The notes under the pieces: model-generated
Databases searched by the model: none
What the model saw: only the letters and a program-made list of their open reading frames with translations
Told to the model about the DNA's origin: nothing
In this document: positions 56,036 through 57,832 of the stretch, piece after piece
Layout of the letters: every line of letters starts with the position of its first letter
How positions within the stretch are numbered: the first letter of the stretch is position 1
Translations under genes and position numbers: made by a program
Source: Zelonia costaricensis
Lineage: Eukaryota; Euglenozoa; Kinetoplastea; Trypanosomatida; Trypanosomatidae
Assembly (NCBI GenBank): GCA_030849075.1
Contig: JASAOO010003418.1
Location: 1-57,832, forward strand
DNA length: 57,832 nucleotides
Direction of reading: 5' to 3'

Positions 56036-56909
56036 GCACAACAGAAAAGACGAGACGACCTTTGAACTCGTGTTGAGTAGCGCGCACGCTGAAAAGGCGT
56101 GTGTGCGCCTAGCCCCCCTTTCTCGTGCAGCCTGCGCCGTGGGGGAGGGGGCAGACACAGGGGTGGAGAGCTGCGCTTAGCGCACACAGGGCCGGCGGTG
56201 CGCTGGACGAGTTACACATGACCACAGCCGTCGTGGGCGCCCACAGCGGGAGAGCGATTGCGAGGGATGGAGAGGGCAAGAGTAGATGCACGTGGCAACA
56301 AGTCCGAACATCGCTGACGTGACGCGCACCCAGATACACGTGCGCGAGACGCAGACGTGAGCGAGATTGGCTCTCGAAAAGTGGCACCTCTCGCTCTCTC
56401 TGCGTGTCTCTTCCAGAGTAGAGCGCAACGCCTGTGAGTCGCCTCGTGCCATGTACCGAAGCAGGCACATCAGCTGTTCAGAGTCCCTTGTCTGCAGGTA
56501 GTCGCATAAGCGAAGGAACACCTGAGCTAGTGCAGCGAAGTGCGACGTGTGAGGGAGCCTGAGCAACCTTTTTTTTGTTTTTTTTCTTAATCACGTCGAG
56601 CCCTGCGTATGGCACGTACGTGCATGACCCGCGTGAGACTGCTCTGATTGTGTTCGTGTGTTACCGCTAGCGTCGGCGTGAGCAATGGCGCACCTGTGCC
56701 ACAGGACAGGGTCGCTCTTCCCTCTCATCAAGTCCCTTTAGCAGCCAGTGAAACGAGACGCCGAGGAGGTGCGTTCACGTTTCTCGTGGCTACCATAGAG
56801 CGAGCTACGGCAGCTTGTGTGAGGACAGCGCACTGGGAAGCCGCGGAGCGCGAGCTGCGGCAGAGGACTCGTCTATGTGAAGAGGGCACGACACTCCCAC
56901 CCGCACTGC

Positions 56910-57832
56910 TCACTGCTTGCCCCCGTGCGCAGCAGCGGCCTGCTCGTACTCGGTGCGGCCGCACTCCATCACGGCCTTCTGCAGCTTGTCCGTCGCGGCG
57001 GCGAGGTCGTCCTTTGACGCGTTGCTGTTCCCTAGCACCTTGCGCAGCTCCGCCACGAGCGCCTTCACACCATCCTTCTGTGTGGCATCCACGTGTTTCC
57101 ACTCGCCAAGCAGCTTCTCCGCCATGGCGATCTGCTGATCGGCATTGTTGCGCGCCTCCGAGAGCTGGCGCTTGGCCCGGTCGCTCTCCGCGTGCTGCGC
57201 CGCGTCGCGCACCATCCGCTCAATGTCGCTTTCGCTGAGCCCGCCGTTGGCCGTCACGACGATGCCTTGCTTGCGACCAGTGGCCTTATCCTGCGCCGTG
57301 ACGTGGCAGATGCCACTGGAGTCGATGTCGAACGTCACCTCCACCTTGGGCACACTACGCGGTGCATACGGGATGCCGTTCAGGTCAAACTGACCCATCA
57401 ATTGGTTCTTGGAAGCAATTTCGCGCTCGCCCTGGTAGACCTGGAACGTGATGGCCGTCTGCCCGTCGTCAACCGTCGTAAAGGTGTGGCTCCGCTTGCA
57501 CGGGATGGCTGTATTCTTCGGAATGATAGGCACAAACACATCGCCGACCACGCTGGTGCCCAGCGACAGCGGAGTGACATCGACCAGGATGAGGCCTGTA
57601 ACCTTGCCACGCACGACGCCGCCAAGCGTCGCCGCCCCCAGCGCAACGGCCTCGTCGGGGTTCACGCCGCGGAACGGCTCCTTCTTGAAGAACTTCTTGA
57701 CTTCATCCACCACCCTCGGCATCCGCGTCATGCCGCCCACAAGCACCACGTCGCTGATCTCCTCGAGGTCGATGTTCGCGTCGCGAATCACTTGCTTGCA
57801 CGGCGTCAGCGTGCGCTGGATGAGAGTCTCGG
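56910..57832 (-). CDS. Mitochondrial HSP70 (mtHSP70), C-terminal part, cut by the window edge
   Basis: The frame is open to the right edge. The last 306 residues are present and the N-terminal half lies outside. Visible parts: the end of the ATPase domain (V-L-V-G-G-M-T-R-M-P and N-P-D-E-A-V-A-L-G-A), the linker (L-I-L-V-D-V-T-P-L-S-L-G), the substrate-binding beta domain (K-N-T-A-I-P, Q-G-E-R-E, D-I-D-S-S-G) and the helical lid ending in a short A-A-A-H-G-G-K-Q tail. The linker is the DnaK/mitochondrial type, and there is no cytosolic E-E-V-D or ER retention tail. mtHSP70 drives protein import and folding in the matrix and in trypanosomatids is also tied to kinetoplast DNA maintenance. It is often present as tandem copies in Leishmania, so another copy may lie just beyond the window. 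The adjacent J-domain gene is a candidate partner. Confidence 0.92.
   Translation of the reverse strand, partial: ETLIQRTLTPCKQVIRDANIDLEEISDVVLVGGMTRMPRVVDEVKKFFKKEPFRGVNPDEAVALGAATLGGVVRGKVTGLILVDVTPLSLGTSVVGDVFVPIIPKNTAIPCKRSHTFTTVDDGQTAITFQVYQGEREIASKNQLMGQFDLNGIPYAPRSVPKVEVTFDIDSSGICHVTAQDKATGRKQGIVVTANGGLSESDIERMVRDAAQHAESDRAKRQLSEARNNADQQIAMAEKLLGEWKHVDATQKDGVKALVAELRKVLGNSNASKDDLAAATDKLQKAVMECGRTEYEQAAAAHGGKQ

Larger units (their letters stand above)
55742..56909. other. Spacer between mitochondrial HSP70 and the J-protein gene
   Basis: About 1.2 kb. It contains the J-protein splice region, a long CA repeat, and balanced sequence from about 56,160 to 56,900 with T-rich DNA at 56,570-56,588. 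It is expected to contain the HSP70 3' UTR. No gene or RNA is recognised. Confidence 0.55.

Noticed and set aside
1..57832. CRISPR arrays, insertion sequences, bacterial operons, tRNA or rRNA genes
   Set aside because: Nothing resembling them was seen. The simple CA/TG and G runs are ordinary eukaryotic spacer repeats.

Overview
The window reads as nuclear chromosomal DNA of a trypanosomatid (Leishmania or a close relative such as Leptomonas or Crithidia; the genus cannot be fixed from sequence alone). The evidence is as follows. The DNA is GC-rich. All 13 recognisable genes are single, uninterrupted reading frames on the minus strand. They are separated by 0.6-6 kb spacers full of poly-purine runs on the plus strand, which are pyrimidine tracts in the transcript and typical of trans-splicing/polyadenylation spacers. 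The gene set includes a mitochondrial HSP70, a sphingosine-1-phosphate lyase and flagellum-type proteins. No strand switch is present, so the window looks like part of one polycistronic unit transcribed from right (57,832) to left (1). Coding sequence covers about 55% of it.

Layout in transcription order (right to left): the C-terminal half of mitochondrial HSP70, cut by the window edge (56,910-57,832); a membrane-anchored J-domain protein (54,737-55,741); a 3.5-kb spacer; a TPR/MYND-like (SMYD-type) protein (48,324-51,266); a 6.1-kb spacer without a gene, holding a 381-bp tandem duplication around an unresolved base; a 1202-residue protein with a predicted pseudokinase domain (38,630-42,238); a membrane-anchored protein with a degenerate peptidyl-tRNA hydrolase 2 fold (36,927-37,790); a Clp1-like RNA 3'-processing factor with a ruined Walker A motif (35,016-36,332); an unrecognised, possibly membrane protein (33,339-34,181); a 3.5-kb spacer; a giant 3883-residue protein (18,206-29,857); a coiled-coil protein with a C-terminal cysteine cluster (16,547-17,467); an Arl3-like small GTPase (15,290-15,829); a RING/B-box/coiled-coil/SPRY (TRIM-type) protein (11,472-13,109); sphingosine-1-phosphate lyase (7,569-9,182); and a DZIP1/Iguana-like zinc-finger protein (1,457-5,377).

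Neighbours in trypanosomatid units need not share a pathway, but some themes appear. HSP70 and a J-domain protein (natural partners) are adjacent, although whether they share a compartment is not proven. DZIP1-like, Arl3-like and coiled-coil proteins are all plausible cilium/flagellum components. Four genes (Clp1-like, PTH2-like, pseudokinase, MYND/SET-like) keep the fold signature of an enzyme family but lack key active-site or metal-binding residues.

The most novel item is the giant protein. It carries six W-R-[LVI] motifs, three of them spaced 147-148 residues apart, each at the end of what looks like a discoidin (F5/8 type C)-like domain. It also has hemopexin-like strand motifs and leucine-rich-repeat-like segments near both ends. 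No RNA genes, CRISPR arrays or insertion sequences were recognised.
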